This document shows positions 47,281-55,782 of a stretch of DNA of 64,000 bases, one piece after another. Each line of letters starts with the position of its first letter. Position 1 is the first letter of the stretch. A program made the translations under genes and the position numbers. The notes under the pieces are model-generated. The model worked only from the letters and a program-made list of their open reading frames with translations. It ran no database searches and was not told the origin of the DNA. This stretch comes from Myxococcota bacterium. GTDB taxonomy: Bacteria; Myxococcota; XYA12-FULL-58-9; JALHOP01. Location: positions 62,001 through 126,000 of the forward strand of contig JALHOP010000012.1 of the NCBI GenBank assembly GCA_022842935.1, given 5' to 3'.

Positions 47281-47889
47281 TCAAACGACCGTGACGGTCG
47301 TCGATGCCTCGCGCTTCAGATGTCCGACGCCGACGAGCGGGAGCGGGTCGGCTGGGATCGGGTTCCATGGCCGGGGCTCACGCCGCAGGAAGCGAGCGAA
47401 GGCCTCGGGTCCGCCTTCGCCGGTCTCGAGCACATGGATGAGGTAGTGGAAATCCGCGAGGAAGATACGCGCGTACTGCATGTCGAGCTCGTTATCGACG
47501 GGTCCTGTGTCCGCCATGACGGTGCGACCTATTGCCGCTGCCTCGAGCTCGTGATCGTAGATCATCTGGACTTCTGCGGCGGTGAACACGCGCTTGTTCT
47601 TGTAGACAGCCGGGTCGAGCACGATGCTCAAGATGGCGTTGGCGCGCTTGGTGCGCTCGGAGTCGCGTACCAGCTGCACCATGTGACCGTAGAGGTGCGC
47701 CACGGTGAAGTAGAGAGCGAAGTTGCTGTCGTACTTCGGATACAGCGTCAGCAGGTTGCCGGTGAAGGTGCCGACGAAGCGAGCGCCTTCCGGCTCGACG
47801 AGGTTCTCCTCGACGACGACGCCGAGCGCGCTCACCCTTGTGATGAGCGCATCCAGCATCGACCTATCCACCTCGTATTCGCCGTTCAC
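47281..47889 (-). CDS. ImmA/IrrE-like protein with substituted catalytic Glu, last gene of envelope operon
   Basis: 202 residues from a GTG that overlaps the TerB-like gene stop by 4 bases. The centre reads LYFTVAHLYGHMVQL: the usual peptidase motif FTLAHELGH with Leu66 in place of the catalytic Glu, while His65 and His69 remain. About 45 residues later comes YDHELEAAAIGRTVM, in the place of the ExxA motif that gives the third zinc ligand. It therefore may bind zinc but not cut. Family assignment is by motif only. It could be a structural or sensing subunit. Confidence 0.62.
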   Translation of the reverse strand: MNGEYEVDRSMLDALITRVSALGVVVEENLVEPEGARFVGTFTGNLLTLYPKYDSNFALYFTVAHLYGHMVQLVRDSERTKRANAILSIVLDPAVYKNKRVFTAAEVQMIYDHELEAAAIGRTVMADTGPVDNELDMQYARIFLADFHYLIHVLETGEGGPEAFARFLRREPRPWNPIPADPLPLVGVGHLKREASTTVTVV

Positions 47890-48344
47890 AGCTTGAGGTC
47901 GTGAGCCACCTGGGCCACGGCGTCGACGTTCTTGACGTGGGTGAGCTGTTGCAAGAGGTGCTCCTTCACGCTGTTCTCAATGAGCAGGAGCTGGTCACGT
48001 GAATAGCCCAGCGCATCCGAGAACCGCTCGATGAGTTGGCGCTCGGCTTTGGCGCATTCGTTGTCCGCGTAAGCGACCAGAAACGCGCTCTTCAAGAAGA
48101 CCGTCGCGACTTCTCCTTTGCCCATCCCCTGGGCCAGCATGGCCGGGTCGATCGGGGTCTCGCGCTCGAGATTCGCGACGCTCGCGATGCCCCCATCGCC
48201 CGCGTCCGCATAGAACATTCGAATCATCATGGCCTCGCGCTCGAGAAGCTTTCCGTCGGCGCGCGCCACGGCCATCAGGCCTTTGGCAATCAGCTCGGCA
48301 TCGAGTGGGGTGATGTGAACTTCTGGATTGAGCTCCATGGTCAT
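47886..48344 (-). CDS. TerB-like protein of envelope operon
   Basis: 152 residues; the ATG overlaps the AAA gene stop by 4 bases, which decides this start (MTMELNPE). The helical fold resembles TerB, with LIAKGLMAVARADGKLLEREAMMI and a second similar half with AFLVAYADNECAKAERQLIERF; the paired Asp-bearing motifs (RADGKL and YADNEC) match the metal-binding sites of TerB domains. TerB proteins accompany membrane stress and tellurite-type systems. Cytoplasmic; likely partner of the adjacent AAA ATPase. Confidence 0.75.
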   Translation of the reverse strand: MTMELNPEVHITPLDAELIAKGLMAVARADGKLLEREAMMIRMFYADAGDGGIASVANLERETPIDPAMLAQGMGKGEVATVFLKSAFLVAYADNECAKAERQLIERFSDALGYSRDQLLLIENSVKEHLLQQLTHVKNVDAVAQVAHDLKL

Positions 48345-50143
48345 CTCCGTGAGCCGACCGTAAGGCGCAGCTCGTTCAGGCGCGCTTGCAGCGCGTCGTT
48401 GCTCATCTCTGCGTACTTCTTCGGTAGCATCTTGCGATTCGAGGCCTCGAAGACCGCGATCAACTCCATGTATTCGAGCATCGCTTCGTCGCGGCTGGGG
48501 AGATAGTCACGCAGTGCCTGCGCGAGGTGACTCTCCTCGACGGGCTTGTCTCCGGCGTATTCGTTCGCCAAGAGCACGACCGCCTCGATCTCGGCGTTCG
48601 AGTACCCGACCAGCGGTGTCGACACTGCGGGGTTTGGCAGCTTCAGGGTGTGCGTGATGCGATGCTTGCGGAGTAGCGCCCCGAGTACCGCCTCGACCTC
48701 CAACGGCTCCTGCGGGTAGACGAAGGGGATCTTCTTGTCGAGGCGGCCTGCACGCTTGATGTCGATGTCGAGCTTGTCGGGGCGGTTGGTCATGAGGATG
48801 AACATGACGCGGCCGCGATTCGACGTGTCGCTCATGAACTCTTTGATGCGAGCAATGACGCGTGAGCTAGTCCCGCCGTCGCTCTCTCCCTCGCCGCTTC
48901 CGAACGACCGATCGCCCTCGTCGATGATGACGATGATCTGGCCGATGGCGCGGATGACCGAAAGAACCCGGTCCAGGTTTCCTTCGGTCGCGCCCACCCA
49001 TTTGCTACGGAAGTTGCCGAGCTTGACGGCGGTGAGACCGGTTTCGCGGACAAAGGCCTCGGCGACGAAGGTCTTGCCAGTGCCCATCGGGCCCGTGAAC
49101 AAGAGACCCATGGGGCAGCGGGCACGCTTGCCCTGACGCATATTCGAAGCGATCGCGAGCAGCTCGCGCTTGACCTCTTCGATGCCGCCAACCACCGAGA
49201 AGTCGTGGTTCGACTGTACGAACTCGATGAGGCCGAAACACTCCCGCTCGATGATCTCGCGCTTGCGCTTGTAGATGAGGCGCAGCAGTTGCTCTTGCTC
49301 GTCGTTGTCCACTTTGGCCGTGGCGCCGGGCGCCACGAGCTCGCGAATCTCATCGTGGCTCATACCCGCTGTGAGCTGGGCCATCTTCTTGGCGCGCCCT
49401 GCGGCGTTCGCCGCGTCGCCGAGCAATGTGACGATGTACTTCTCACGGGCCTCGAGGGCCTTGGGGTCGTCTGGCATCTCGCCATGTGGCTCGAGCAGCG
49501 CCTTGAGCTGCACGGCCTTCAGGCCCGCCGTGACCTCGGCGAGCCGCTGGCGCCAGGTCGCGTCGGTCGACGGCGACACATGGGCGATGACTGCGGCGCG
49601 CGCTGCCTCGTCGGGCATGCCGATCTCGAGCGCCGCGGTTCGCGGGTTACCGACGAGCTTGGCATGCAGCTCCGAGAGGTTTTCGGTGAGGAGCACGACG
49701 ACGTTGTCGCTCTTCTCGAGAATGGGCGAGAGCGACCAGCGGTGCAGCGTGATGACGCTCTGGCGGTCTGCTTCGGTAGAGAAGGAGACGTCGGCAGCGG
49801 GCGCTACCATCTCGGCGTAGCTCACGATCACCGCGACACGATTGGTGGTCAGCAGGAGCTTCTCGAGCGCTGGAAGCACCTTGTCGGGAGAGCGCGGGAG
49901 GAATAGCTCTTCGAGCCCGTCGATCTGTGCGTCCTTCTTGAGGAAGCGCACACCCGAGGAAAGGTTGTACTCGAGCACCACGTCTTTGGATGGAGCGAGC
50001 AGCTCGCGCCCCAAGTAGTCGACGATGTCGTGCAGCTTGCCGCCGTGCAGTACCAGGTCATGCACGTTGCCGTGCAAGACGAACTGGCTGGACTCCCCGC
50101 GCAAGTAGCGACGCTTCAGCTCATCTGCCCAGACTGGGTTCAT
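48341..50143 (-). CDS. AAA family ATPase of envelope operon
   Basis: 600 residues. The N-terminal 270 residues look like a worn AAA-like module beginning with [15 protein letters not shown] and no P-loop. The second half is an active AAA domain: Walker [19 protein letters not shown], Walker [12 protein letters not shown], sensor 1 in [12 protein letters not shown], and a second Arg region in [12 protein letters not shown]. This layout recalls Ycf46-type proteins. It is linked by 4-base overlaps to the coiled-coil gene before it and the TerB gene after it, so the three are made in a fixed order. Probably a cytoplasmic remodeller of a membrane complex. Confidence 0.85.
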   Translation of the reverse strand: MNPVWADELKRRYLRGESSQFVLHGNVHDLVLHGGKLHDIVDYLGRELLAPSKDVVLEYNLSSGVRFLKKDAQIDGLEELFLPRSPDKVLPALEKLLLTTNRVAVIVSYAEMVAPAADVSFSTEADRQSVITLHRWSLSPILEKSDNVVVLLTENLSELHAKLVGNPRTAALEIGMPDEAARAAVIAHVSPSTDATWRQRLAEVTAGLKAVQLKALLEPHGEMPDDPKALEAREKYIVTLLGDAANAAGRAKKMAQLTAGMSHDEIRELVAPGATAKVDNDEQEQLLRLIYKRKREIIERECFGLIEFVQSNHDFSVVGGIEEVKRELLAIASNMRQGKRARCPMGLLFTGPMGTGKTFVAEAFVRETGLTAVKLGNFRSKWVGATEGNLDRVLSVIRAIGQIIVIIDEGDRSFGSGEGESDGGTSSRVIARIKEFMSDTSNRGRVMFILMTNRPDKLDIDIKRAGRLDKKIPFVYPQEPLEVEAVLGALLRKHRITHTLKLPNPAVSTPLVGYSNAEIEAVVLLANEYAGDKPVEESHLAQALRDYLPSRDEAMLEYMELIAVFEASNRKMLPKKYAEMSNDALQARLNELRLTVGSRR

Positions 50144-50925
50144 CGTGCCACCGCTTCGAGGAGGTGCTCTGTCTCACGCGCCGTCGACTTCACCGCTTCG
50201 ACGCCATCCATGAGCTCGTCGAGCTGGGTGTCGAGGTCCTGCGGCGAGCGCATCGTGACGATCTGGTCGGCAAGGAGGTCGAAGGTGTTCTCGATGAGCT
50301 GCATCTGCGAGCGGGCGCGTGCGACGAACGTCATGATCTCGCCGAGTTTCTCGCGCCGCTTCATGAGAATGCCGAGGTTCTTCTGCGCCATCTCGCGCGC
50401 AGTGCCTTCGGCCTTCTCGACCTGGCGCTCGTTCTCGCGAATCTGCTTCTCGAGCTTGTCCACGTTCGTGCCTTGCAAGTGACTTTCGTAGCGCTCGACC
50501 GAAATGAGCAAGTCGAGGAACGAATCCATCAAGGTGTCGAGCTTTGCGACTTCCGCCTTGAGGAGCTTGGTTGTGAGCGCCTGATTTTCACCCGCGAGAG
50601 CGACGATCCTGTGACGCCTCGCTTGGAGCTGAGCGACGCGCATGTGGTGGTCACGTGACAGGCGGCGAAGCTTCTCTTGCCACTTGGCGTTTTCTTTGGC
50701 CGCGAGCTCTTCCTTGTGTCGCTTGTCGAACCAGGCGTGGCGCAGCAGCTTCGAATCCGGAGCGAACAACATCCACAAGACCTCGGCGCCGGCGCCAGCG
50801 ATCCCTAGCCACCAGTTCTGGGTGAGGACCGCAGCGCTCGCGAAGCCTCCCAGCATCGTCAGATTGTAGACGTTCGCAAAAGCGTACTTGAAGTACGGAG
50901 GTTTCTCATCGTCTTCGTCGCTCAT
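50140..50925 (-). CDS. Membrane-anchored coiled-coil protein of envelope operon
   Basis: 261 residues. Two short hydrophobic segments near residues 20-55 (NLTMLGGFASAAVLTQNWWLGIAG region) anchor it; the rest is a long charged coiled coil with many Glu, Lys, Arg and Leu (for example LEKQIRENERQVEKAEG). Both ends overlap neighbours by 4 bases (ABC ATPase before, AAA ATPase after). It could connect the ABC transporter to the AAA and TerB components. No known family is recognised. Confidence 0.7.
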   Translation of the reverse strand: MSDEDDEKPPYFKYAFANVYNLTMLGGFASAAVLTQNWWLGIAGAGAEVLWMLFAPDSKLLRHAWFDKRHKEELAAKENAKWQEKLRRLSRDHHMRVAQLQARRHRIVALAGENQALTTKLLKAEVAKLDTLMDSFLDLLISVERYESHLQGTNVDKLEKQIRENERQVEKAEGTAREMAQKNLGILMKRREKLGEIMTFVARARSQMQLIENTFDLLADQIVTMRSPQDLDTQLDELMDGVEAVKSTARETEHLLEAVAR

Positions 50926-51719
50926 GACACGCGCACGTTCCCTTGGCCGTGCAAGAGCGTCAGCAGCTCCGCCTCGAGGTCGCGAAACTCCTTGGTCGAC
51001 TTCAAGGCCATGTCGCGCGTCGCGAAGTGGGGCATGTCCATGCGCTTGATGATCTTGGCGGGACGCGCCGAAAGAACGAACACGCTATCGGCGAGATAGA
51101 CCGCTTCTGCGACGTCGTGAGTGACGAAGACGATGGTGTTGTCGAGTGTCTTCGAGATGTCGAGGAGCAGCGACTGCATCCCCCAGCGCGTCTGTGGGTC
51201 CAAGGCGCCAAAGGGCTCGTCCATCAGCACGAGCGACGGGCGGTTCACCAGCGTGCGCGCTATCGCGACACGTTGTTTCATGCCGCCGGAGAGCTCCTTG
51301 GGATAACGCGTCGCGAAGTCCTTGAGGCCGACCTTCTCGAGCGTCTCGAGCGCTCGGGTCTTGCGCTCCTCGGCAGGGACGCCCGCGAGACGCATGCCGT
51401 ACTCGACGTTTTCGCGGACCGTCAGCCACGAAAACGACGTGTACTGCTGGAAGACCATACCGCGATCGCGGCTCGTCCCCTGGACGACCTTGCCGTCGAT
51501 CTGCACGCTACCTTTGACGGGCGCGACGAGGCCAGCGAGCGCCTTCAAGATCGTAGATTTGCCGCAGCCGGAAGGGCCCAAGAAAACGATGATCTCACCG
51601 GCGCCCGGCTTGTTCGTGATCTCGAACGAGATGTCATCGACTGCGTGCACGGGTACGCCCGTACGCGACATGTACGACATGGATAAGTTCTTGACGTCGA
51701 TTTTGAGCGCGTCAGCCAC
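50922..51719 (-). CDS. ABC transporter ATP-binding protein (NitT/TauT family)
   Basis: 265 residues from the GTG at 51719, overlapping the permease end by 8 bases; a longer frame exists but starts inside permease coding sequence. Walker A FLGPSGCGKST, Q-loop in VFQQYTSF, signature LSGGMKQRVAIARTL, Walker B LVLMDEPFGALD and switch His in VTHDVAEAV are all intact. The family imports nitrate, sulfonates, taurine or similar. It ends with a 4-base overlap with the coiled-coil gene. Confidence 0.95.
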   Translation of the reverse strand: MADALKIDVKNLSMSYMSRTGVPVHAVDDISFEITNKPGAGEIIVFLGPSGCGKSTILKALAGLVAPVKGSVQIDGKVVQGTSRDRGMVFQQYTSFSWLTVRENVEYGMRLAGVPAEERKTRALETLEKVGLKDFATRYPKELSGGMKQRVAIARTLVNRPSLVLMDEPFGALDPQTRWGMQSLLLDISKTLDNTIVFVTHDVAEAVYLADSVFVLSARPAKIIKRMDMPHFATRDMALKSTKEFRDLEAELLTLLHGQGNVRVS

Positions 51720-52509
51720 GGGTGTCCTCCCGCCAGCGGAAGACCACCGCGGACAAGCCGCGTAGCACCGCGTCAGTGAGCAAGCCGACGCCACCGATGA
51801 CCACGAGTCCCGCGAAGCTCCATTCGGGCTTGGAATGCGAATAGGCGAGCTGGATGAGATAACCCAGAGAGGTCCCGGGGTTCACCGCTTCGGCGAGGAT
51901 CACGTAGGTCCACGCAATGGCGTTCATGACGCGGAACGAGTCGACAATCTCCGGGAAAGCGGACGGCAAAAGCACTGTCCTTATCACCTGCCAACGCGTG
52001 GCTCCGAGGGTGTACGCCGTGTCGACGTATTCCTGCGGTACCGCTCGGATGGCGGTGACCACGACGGGGAGCAGGTAGACGAAAACGCCGAGGAACAAGA
52101 AGGCGATCTTCTGCGACTCGTCGATGCCGAACCAAACGATGAGCAAGGGAATGAACGCCGAGATCGGCATGAAGCGGAGCGGGGCGAGCACGGGGTCGAA
52201 GAAGCGGTTCACCGGCTCGAACGCGCCCATGGCCACGCCCAACGGGAGCGCGACGGCGGCTGCGAGCAAGAACGCGATGACGATACGCTTCGTCGATGTG
52301 GCGATCGCGAGCCCGAGCTGCTTCTCGAAAAAGAGCTGCAGAAGCCCCCGGACCACCTCCGTCGGCGACGGCAAGAACGCCGACGAAACCATGTCGGTAT
52401 AGCTGAGCAAGCACCAGACGCCGAGCAAGAGCAGCGGCGCCGCTAAAGCGAGCGGCGTGCGCCAGGCCCTAGGCAATGGCGCGCGCAATGCGAACGCGTC
52501 GTAGGCCAC
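51712..52509 (-). CDS. ABC transporter permease (NitT/TauT family)
   Basis: 265 residues with about six membrane helices. The family-typical segment SSAFLPSPTEVVRGL is near residue 40, and the coupling region EYVDTAYTLGATRWQVIRTVLLPSA carries the EAA loop. Energised by the next gene, it should move a small solute delivered by the fused binding protein encoded upstream. It is separated from that gene by a 133-base stretch with three stem-loops. Confidence 0.92.
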   Translation of the reverse strand: MAYDAFALRAPLPRAWRTPLALAAPLLLLGVWCLLSYTDMVSSAFLPSPTEVVRGLLQLFFEKQLGLAIATSTKRIVIAFLLAAAVALPLGVAMGAFEPVNRFFDPVLAPLRFMPISAFIPLLIVWFGIDESQKIAFLFLGVFVYLLPVVVTAIRAVPQEYVDTAYTLGATRWQVIRTVLLPSAFPEIVDSFRVMNAIAWTYVILAEAVNPGTSLGYLIQLAYSHSKPEWSFAGLVVIGGVGLLTDAVLRGLSAVVFRWREDTRG

Positions 52510-52548
52510 GTGGAGCTTATCTCACAACCCGCGCTGGAGTAGTTCGAG

Positions 52549-52632
52549 GCGTGTCGCGGGTCGCAAGACACGCTCTCGGCCCTTTCGGGCCTGGTTGCTT
52601 CGCTTCGCTGGTTCCGTCTGCCTCCGGCAGAC
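52549..52632 (-). promoter_or_regulatory. Cluster of three stem-loops between binding-protein and permease genes
   Basis: Three inverted repeats stand in line: GCGTGTC/GACACGC (52549-52573, 11-base loop), GGCCC/GGGCC (52578-52591, TTTC loop) and GTCTGCC/GGCAGAC (52616-52632, TCC loop). They follow the stop of the binding-protein gene and precede the permease by 40 bases. In other ABC operons, hairpins at this place raise the amount of binding protein over the membrane subunits; that role here is inferred. Confidence 0.55.
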
Positions 52633-52642
52633 AAAGCCCCCC

Positions 52643-54301
52643 TTACTGCGTTGCCAAGATCACCTTGATGTCGGTGCGCCGGTTGAGCTGGCGACCTGCC
52701 TCCGTCGTGTTCGAGGCGACTGGGTTGTCTGGGCCGTGGCCCTGCGTTTGGAATCGCTCTTTGGGGATGTTGAAGGTCTTCTCGAGGTAACCCTGCACTG
52801 CGGCGGCGCGCTTCTGCGAGAGCGCGATGTTCGATTGCCGGTTGCCAGTCGAGTCCGTGTTGCCCTCGACGCGAAGATAGGTGTTGCCGAACGACACCAT
52901 CGTCTCGCCCAGTGAGTCGAGCGTGAAGAGCGAGCCCGGCATGATCTCGTCAGAGCCGGGCGTGAAGTTGATCGACAGGGTCTTGTTGATGATCGGCGTG
53001 TCTTTGGTCGACACCTTGCGGGCCGGCAGGCTCTTCTCGACGACTTGCGCTTGCGTCTTGTACTTGTCCGCCAAAGCGGCCACGAAACGCGAGTCGAACC
53101 AATCGGAAGCGTTGACCGCGCGAGTCACCACGCCCTTCTTGCGCCAGATACGGAACGCCGTATCGAACAACGTCTCGGCGTGCGCCTTGGTGCCGCCCAA
53201 GCCGAAGAACAGCGCATTGTCGGCGAAGGGCGTTAGCTTCAGCCCCGAGAGCATCCCGGACACCGTGTCGTTGTCGAGCTTGAGCGCGTCACCCACGACG
53301 GCGTTCGAGCCCGACGGGTCCTGCTTCATGTAGTCGATGCCGTCGAGCCAGCCAGCGACGAAGGCGGCGATGCTGCCCGGGGACTGGTCGATCACTTCTT
53401 GACGGGCGACCAAGCAGTCCGCGATAACGTTGGTTGCTGCGGTTGTGGACACCAGGATGTGTGCTTCGGCGCCGCGGGCCTCCACCGCTCCGGAGAGGTC
53501 GGGCTCCCAGGTGACGGCCGCGTCGACCTTGCCGCTCTTGAACATCGCAGCGGCGGCTGGCGCATCTTGCGTGATCACCAAGTTCTTCTCGATGCCACTC
53601 TTCTGCTCTGGGGTGAGCCCAGACTGCGAGAGCAGGTAGAGCAGCAGCCAGTGCGAGGGGGTGAACTCGGTGGTGGCGATCTTCTTGCCGGCGAGGTCTT
53701 CGACGCTCTTGATCGAGGCGAGCGATACCACGCCGTCACCGCCGCGCGACCAGTCCTGCATGATGATCGCTTTCGCGGACACACTCTTTTCGGCCAAGAT
53801 GGAGGCCTCGCGGGCCCAGGAGTCGACCGTGTCCCACATCACGTCGATCTGGCCTGCCTGAAAGGCCGCGAACTTAGCCGCGGGGTCGTCGATGATCTTG
53901 AACTCGACGTCGAGGTTGTAATTTTTCTTGTAGATCGACTTCACGTTACCTGCGGCCAAACCCAGGTTTGCGACGACGCCGGGCGCGTGACCCGCCCAGG
54001 TGTTGATGCCGACGACCAGCGGCCTCTGCCAGCGGTTGCCTGTGATGTTGGCGCCGGCCGCGACCGGAGCGCTCCGCGACGGATCGGCCGGAGCGTTGGC
54101 GAGCCCGTTGAAGTCGTCCTTGCCGACGCGGTTCGCGTCGCCGTTCGGGGTCGGACCACCGTTGGGTGAAGGCGTCCCCTTACAGCTTTCGGGCGACGAC
54201 CAGCAGCGGATCTCCGCGCCGAAGTAATGGTAGCCGGTGTAACCGACGACCGAGAGGACGATGAGAGTGACAAAGAGCTTGGCAAATGGAGTGAGCTTCA
54301 T
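52643..54301 (-). CDS. Solute-binding protein fused to OmpA peptidoglycan-binding domain
   Basis: 552 residues from the ATG at 54301. An N-terminal membrane anchor (KLFVTLIVLSVVGYTGYHYF) has no clear cleavage site; a Gly/Pro/Asn linker follows. Residues 95-400 are a NitT/TauT-type binding domain, beginning PLVVGINTWAGHAPG and with AAFQAGQIDVMWDT and GKKIATTEFTPSHWLLLYL. The C-terminal 110 residues are an OmpA domain: INFTPGSDEIMPGS, LRVEGNTDSTGNRQSNIALS and LNRRTDIKVI, with the residues that contact diaminopimelate. The ligand-binding domain would be tethered both to the membrane and to the wall. Confidence 0.9.
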   Translation of the reverse strand: MKLTPFAKLFVTLIVLSVVGYTGYHYFGAEIRCWSSPESCKGTPSPNGGPTPNGDANRVGKDDFNGLANAPADPSRSAPVAAGANITGNRWQRPLVVGINTWAGHAPGVVANLGLAAGNVKSIYKKNYNLDVEFKIIDDPAAKFAAFQAGQIDVMWDTVDSWAREASILAEKSVSAKAIIMQDWSRGGDGVVSLASIKSVEDLAGKKIATTEFTPSHWLLLYLLSQSGLTPEQKSGIEKNLVITQDAPAAAAMFKSGKVDAAVTWEPDLSGAVEARGAEAHILVSTTAATNVIADCLVARQEVIDQSPGSIAAFVAGWLDGIDYMKQDPSGSNAVVGDALKLDNDTVSGMLSGLKLTPFADNALFFGLGGTKAHAETLFDTAFRIWRKKGVVTRAVNASDWFDSRFVAALADKYKTQAQVVEKSLPARKVSTKDTPIINKTLSINFTPGSDEIMPGSLFTLDSLGETMVSFGNTYLRVEGNTDSTGNRQSNIALSQKRAAAVQGYLEKTFNIPKERFQTQGHGPDNPVASNTTEAGRQLNRRTDIKVILATQ

Positions 54302-54348
54302 GAAGCGTTCGCTTTCCCGATGATGTCGCAAAAAACGGCGAAATTAAT

Positions 54349-55056
54349 TTACATGGTCCGAGTGCCGGCCTTCTTGGCGGCGGCGGCGGCCTTGAGCTGC
54401 TCGAGCTGTTGGCGCGAGGTCACGTCGCCGCTCTGCTGGCGCAGCTGCGACAGGCGCTGATCGAGTGATGTCCCACTGATCTCGGCACCGAGCTTTGCTT
54501 CCGATGCGAGATTCTTGATGTGCTCGCGGACATTGTCGAGCGCTTTCACTTCGGCGTCGACCGACAGGCCCTCGAGCTGCTCCTGGATACGCAAGCGCGC
54601 CTGGGCCGAATGCATCTTGGCGAGCATGTTGTCCTTCTCGGCCTTGAGCTTCTTGATCTCGGCCTGCACCTGCATGAGCGAGGCCTTGGCCCCGTCGGCG
54701 TCTTTCACGGCGACACCGAGCTCGGCTTGCAGCTCGGCAATCGAGGCCTCGAGCGCATTCTTCTTCTGGATGAGCACGAGGGCGAGGTCGTCCTGGCTGG
54801 TTTCGACCGCGGTGTTCAAGTCGAGGTTCACCTGCGCGAGCTCTTTGCTCTCGTTCTTGTGGCGCTCCTCGATGTCCTCGCGACGTCGGATGATCGCGGC
54901 AGTAGCCCGCTTCAAGGCGGCGTACTTCTCGACCATGCCATTGATGGCGTTTTCGTAGGCGATCTCCGGGTGGTTCTTCTCCACGTCCGAGATCCACAGA
55001 CTGACGAAACCGCGCCACAAGTTGGCGAGACGGGCGAAGGCGCTTGCGCTGGCCAT
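54349..55056 (-). CDS. pspA: PspA/IM30 family membrane-stress protein
   Basis: 235 residues from the ATG at 55056; a longer frame starts 33 bases earlier. It is almost wholly helical coiled coil, with NPEIA-like [21 protein letters not shown], a conserved [11 protein letters not shown] and long Glu/Lys/Gln helices, as in PspA, Vipp1 and ESCRT-III relatives. These proteins bind and repair stressed membranes. It lies 47 bases before the OmpA-fused binding protein and 39 bases after the preceding unknown gene. The AT-rich gap 54302-54348 is unusual for this GC-rich window. Confidence 0.85.
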   Translation of the reverse strand: MASASAFARLANLWRGFVSLWISDVEKNHPEIAYENAINGMVEKYAALKRATAAIIRRREDIEERHKNESKELAQVNLDLNTAVETSQDDLALVLIQKKNALEASIAELQAELGVAVKDADGAKASLMQVQAEIKKLKAEKDNMLAKMHSAQARLRIQEQLEGLSVDAEVKALDNVREHIKNLASEAKLGAEISGTSLDQRLSQLRQQSGDVTSRQQLEQLKAAAAAKKAGTRTM

Positions 55057-55095
55057 GGTTCGCTCTCCTATCCCGCCACTGGCGGGCAAAACAAA

Positions 55096-55722
55096 CTATG
55101 AGCTGGGCTGATGAAGCTTGGGTGATTCGTTGACGACCTTGGCGACCGCGTCGACGCCGAAGAACTCGAGGACCTGCTGGACCGCGAGCTTTTCGTGGTT
55201 CGCCTTGCCGGTGCGTACCTCTTGGTCGGTCACGGCCTGCTGCATGACCTTCTTCACCTCGGCGATCTCGCGCTCGAGGTCGGCGACGCGGGTCGTGCCG
55301 TCGGAGAGGATCTTCTGGGTGTCGGCTTGTCCGGCGCGGATGAAGGCCTCGAGGGCCTCGATCTCCGAGACCGCCGACTCGATGATCGTGTCGGTTGGGA
55401 CGCCAAAGGCCTTCAAGGACGCTTCGACGATCTGTTTCTTCACCGGCGCTGGGGTTTCGGCGGGCAGCGAGCGCAGAAGCTCCTGGGCCTTCTGGACGCG
55501 GCTGCGCTCTTCGTCGTCGATGCCGGCGGCGGCGTACACCTTCTGGAAGTCGACGGTGCCGTCCACGACCTGCGGGAGCGGCCCCTTGAGCTCGACCGGC
55601 GGCGCCTGAACCTCTTGCGCGGCGTACTTTGCGATCAACGCGTCCGTGTCGGTCGCCTTATCGCCGTCCTCGTTGACGACGAACCACCCGAGAACCGTCT
55701 TGCCGAAGCCTCTCTGGCTCAT
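55096..55722 (-). CDS. Hypothetical helical protein, first gene of envelope operon
   Basis: 208 residues from the ATG at 55722; a longer frame begins at 55758. The start GFGKTVLGWFVVNEDGD is followed by a Pro-rich linker and then helices (AVSEIEALEAFIRAGQADTQ, LEREIAEVKKVMQQAV). No membrane helix, signal or catalytic motif is seen. The C-terminus (LEFFGVDAVAKVV) may be a small globular end. Being first and next to pspA, it may help control or recruit PspA. I do not recognise a family. It is divergent from the SDR gene with 60 bases between. Confidence 0.65.
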   Translation of the reverse strand: MSQRGFGKTVLGWFVVNEDGDKATDTDALIAKYAAQEVQAPPVELKGPLPQVVDGTVDFQKVYAAAGIDDEERSRVQKAQELLRSLPAETPAPVKKQIVEASLKAFGVPTDTIIESAVSEIEALEAFIRAGQADTQKILSDGTTRVADLEREIAEVKKVMQQAVTDQEVRTGKANHEKLAVQQVLEFFGVDAVAKVVNESPKLHQPSS

Positions 55723-55782
55723 GGCGGGCAGTCGTATCACGTGGCTGTTGCCAGTCAAACGCTGCTAGGCTGCCGGCCTCGC

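Noticed and set aside
55731..55758. Possible sigma-70 promoter (TTGACT, 16 bases, TACGAC on the minus strand) before the envelope operon
   Set aside because: The -10 match is weak and it would give an almost leaderless message for the chosen start; not strong enough to list.
55195..55782. Plus-strand extension of the SDR frame through the first gene of the envelope operon
   Set aside because: The frame is open but has no coding character; the SDR Rossmann motif begins right after the ATG at 55783.
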